The translations under genes were made by a program, and so were the position numbers. This document shows, piece by piece, positions 6,404 to 6,966 of a stretch of DNA of 6,966 nucleotides. The notes beneath the pieces are model-generated. The model had not been told where the DNA came from and did no database searches. It was given only the letters and a program-made list of their open reading frames with translations. Origin of the DNA: Pseudomonadota bacterium (GTDB lineage Bacteria > Pseudomonadota > Gammaproteobacteria > JAKAQQ01); NCBI GenBank assembly GCA_021828425.1, contig JAKARN010000073.1, forward strand, positions 1 through 6,966, read 5' to 3'. Each line of letters starts with the position of its first letter. Within the stretch, counting starts at the first letter, position 1.

Positions 6404-6966
6404 TTACTCGAGCTTTTCTTGGACGTCCATATAAAGGCTGACGGCCTCTCCGAGACCCCGGGTTCCCACCGGATGGATTGGAAATCCGGTCTCCGATTGA
6501 CTGATCCCGGCAGGTGAAGCTTCTGCTTCCCTCAGGGCACGGGCACCATGAATCAAATCCGGCGTCCAGAAACCATGAGCGAGGGCACCCTGGATCCCAC
6601 GCATCAGGCGGTCCGCGGCCTCGTTCCAGCCGATGTGGCGTAACAGCATCTCCGCCGAGAGCAAAAGCGAACAGGGATTGGCCGTATCGGTGCCGGTCAG
6701 ATCGGGTGCCGTACCATGGGTCGCCTCAAAAACTGCAACCCCATCCCCGATATTCGCACCCGGGGCAATTCCGATTCCACCGACCTGAGCGGCGAGCGCA
6801 TCCGATAGATAGTCTCCGTTGAGGTTGAGTGTGGCAATCACGTCATACTGTCCCGGATTCAAAAGCGCCTGCTGGAAGAAGTTGTCCGCAATCAGATCTT
6901 GGAAATGAACGGGAGAACCCCCGTCCGGATGGGGAATCCACAGCCCCCGGGTTCCGGAACGCGGTT
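6404..6966 (-). CDS. icd: Isocitrate dehydrogenase, C-terminal part (probably NAD+-dependent); 5' end outside the window
   Basis: The last 186 codons of an isocitrate dehydrogenase are present, ending in TAA at 6406-6404. The enzyme oxidatively decarboxylates isocitrate to 2-oxoglutarate in the TCA cycle. LNLNGDYLSDALAAQVGG and GIGIAPGANIGDG align closely with E. coli Icd and keep the metal/substrate-binding aspartates equivalent to Asp307 and Asp311. EATHGTAP keeps the residue equivalent to His339. At the coenzyme-discriminating positions (E. coli numbering) it has Asp344, Leu345 and Ala351 instead of Lys, Tyr and Val. Around 390-395 it reads TPDLI, lacking the Tyr391 and Arg395 that bind the NADP 2'-phosphate. 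This pattern is known from NAD+-dependent bacterial enzymes. The C-terminus has roughly 20-25 more residues than E. coli Icd between the HGARAL helix and the final GLGEAVSLYM helix. 3-isopropylmalate dehydrogenase is less likely because of the Icd-type NGDYLSDALAAQVGG segment. Confidence 0.93.
   Translation of the reverse strand, partial: PRSGTRGLWIPHPDGGSPVHFQDLIADNFFQQALLNPGQYDVIATLNLNGDYLSDALAAQVGGIGIAPGANIGDGVAVFEATHGTAPDLTGTDTANPCSLLLSAEMLLRHIGWNEAADRLMRGIQGALAHGFWTPDLIHGARALREAEASPAGISQSETGFPIHPVGTRGLGEAVSLYMDVQEKLE

Noticed and set aside
1..6966. CRISPR array, insertion sequence, prophage or defence island
   Set aside because: No regularly spaced repeats, no terminal inverted repeats, and no transposase, integrase or nuclease-effector reading frames were seen. 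All coding space is taken by housekeeping or recognisable family genes.

Overview
The window is about 7 kb of GC-rich bacterial DNA in which every recognisable gene lies on the minus strand. Read in the direction of transcription (high to low coordinates) the order is: 3' part of isocitrate dehydrogenase (icd), a GacA/UvrY-type response regulator, a thioredoxin-like/NHL-propeller protein of the NHLRC2 type, the excinuclease subunit gene uvrC, the phosphatidylglycerophosphate synthase gene pgsA, a 243-bp spacer, and an exported S9-family (prolyl oligopeptidase) serine peptidase gene cut off by the window edge. The response regulator - uvrC - pgsA order is the classic gammaproteobacterial gacA/uvrY-uvrC-pgsA arrangement, so the host is most likely a gammaproteobacterium or a close relative such as Acidithiobacillia. 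No sequence seen here fixes genus or species.

The first five genes look like one transcription unit. Gaps and overlaps are 28 bp (icd to regulator), 1 bp (regulator to Trx-NHL), an 8-bp overlap (Trx-NHL to uvrC, with the start chosen here) and a 4-bp ATGA overlap (uvrC to pgsA). No terminator is visible between them. The unit therefore joins a TCA-cycle enzyme, a two-component regulator, a putative redox protein, nucleotide excision repair and phospholipid synthesis.

The spacer at 1608-1850 separates this unit from the peptidase gene. It contains a strikingly AT-rich tract (12 G/C in the 70 bases 1751-1820) in otherwise GC-rich DNA. Next to the peptidase start there is a perfect 12-bp palindrome that overlaps the ribosome binding site. 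I found no tRNA, CRISPR array, insertion sequence or phage gene.

Two points deserve most attention. First, the Icd coenzyme-site residues are those of NAD+-dependent rather than NADP+-dependent bacterial enzymes. Second, a gene encoding a CCINC-motif thioredoxin fused to a six-bladed NHL propeller is translationally wedged inside the otherwise conserved gacA-uvrC cluster. I see no evidence for a wholly new defence or mobile system.
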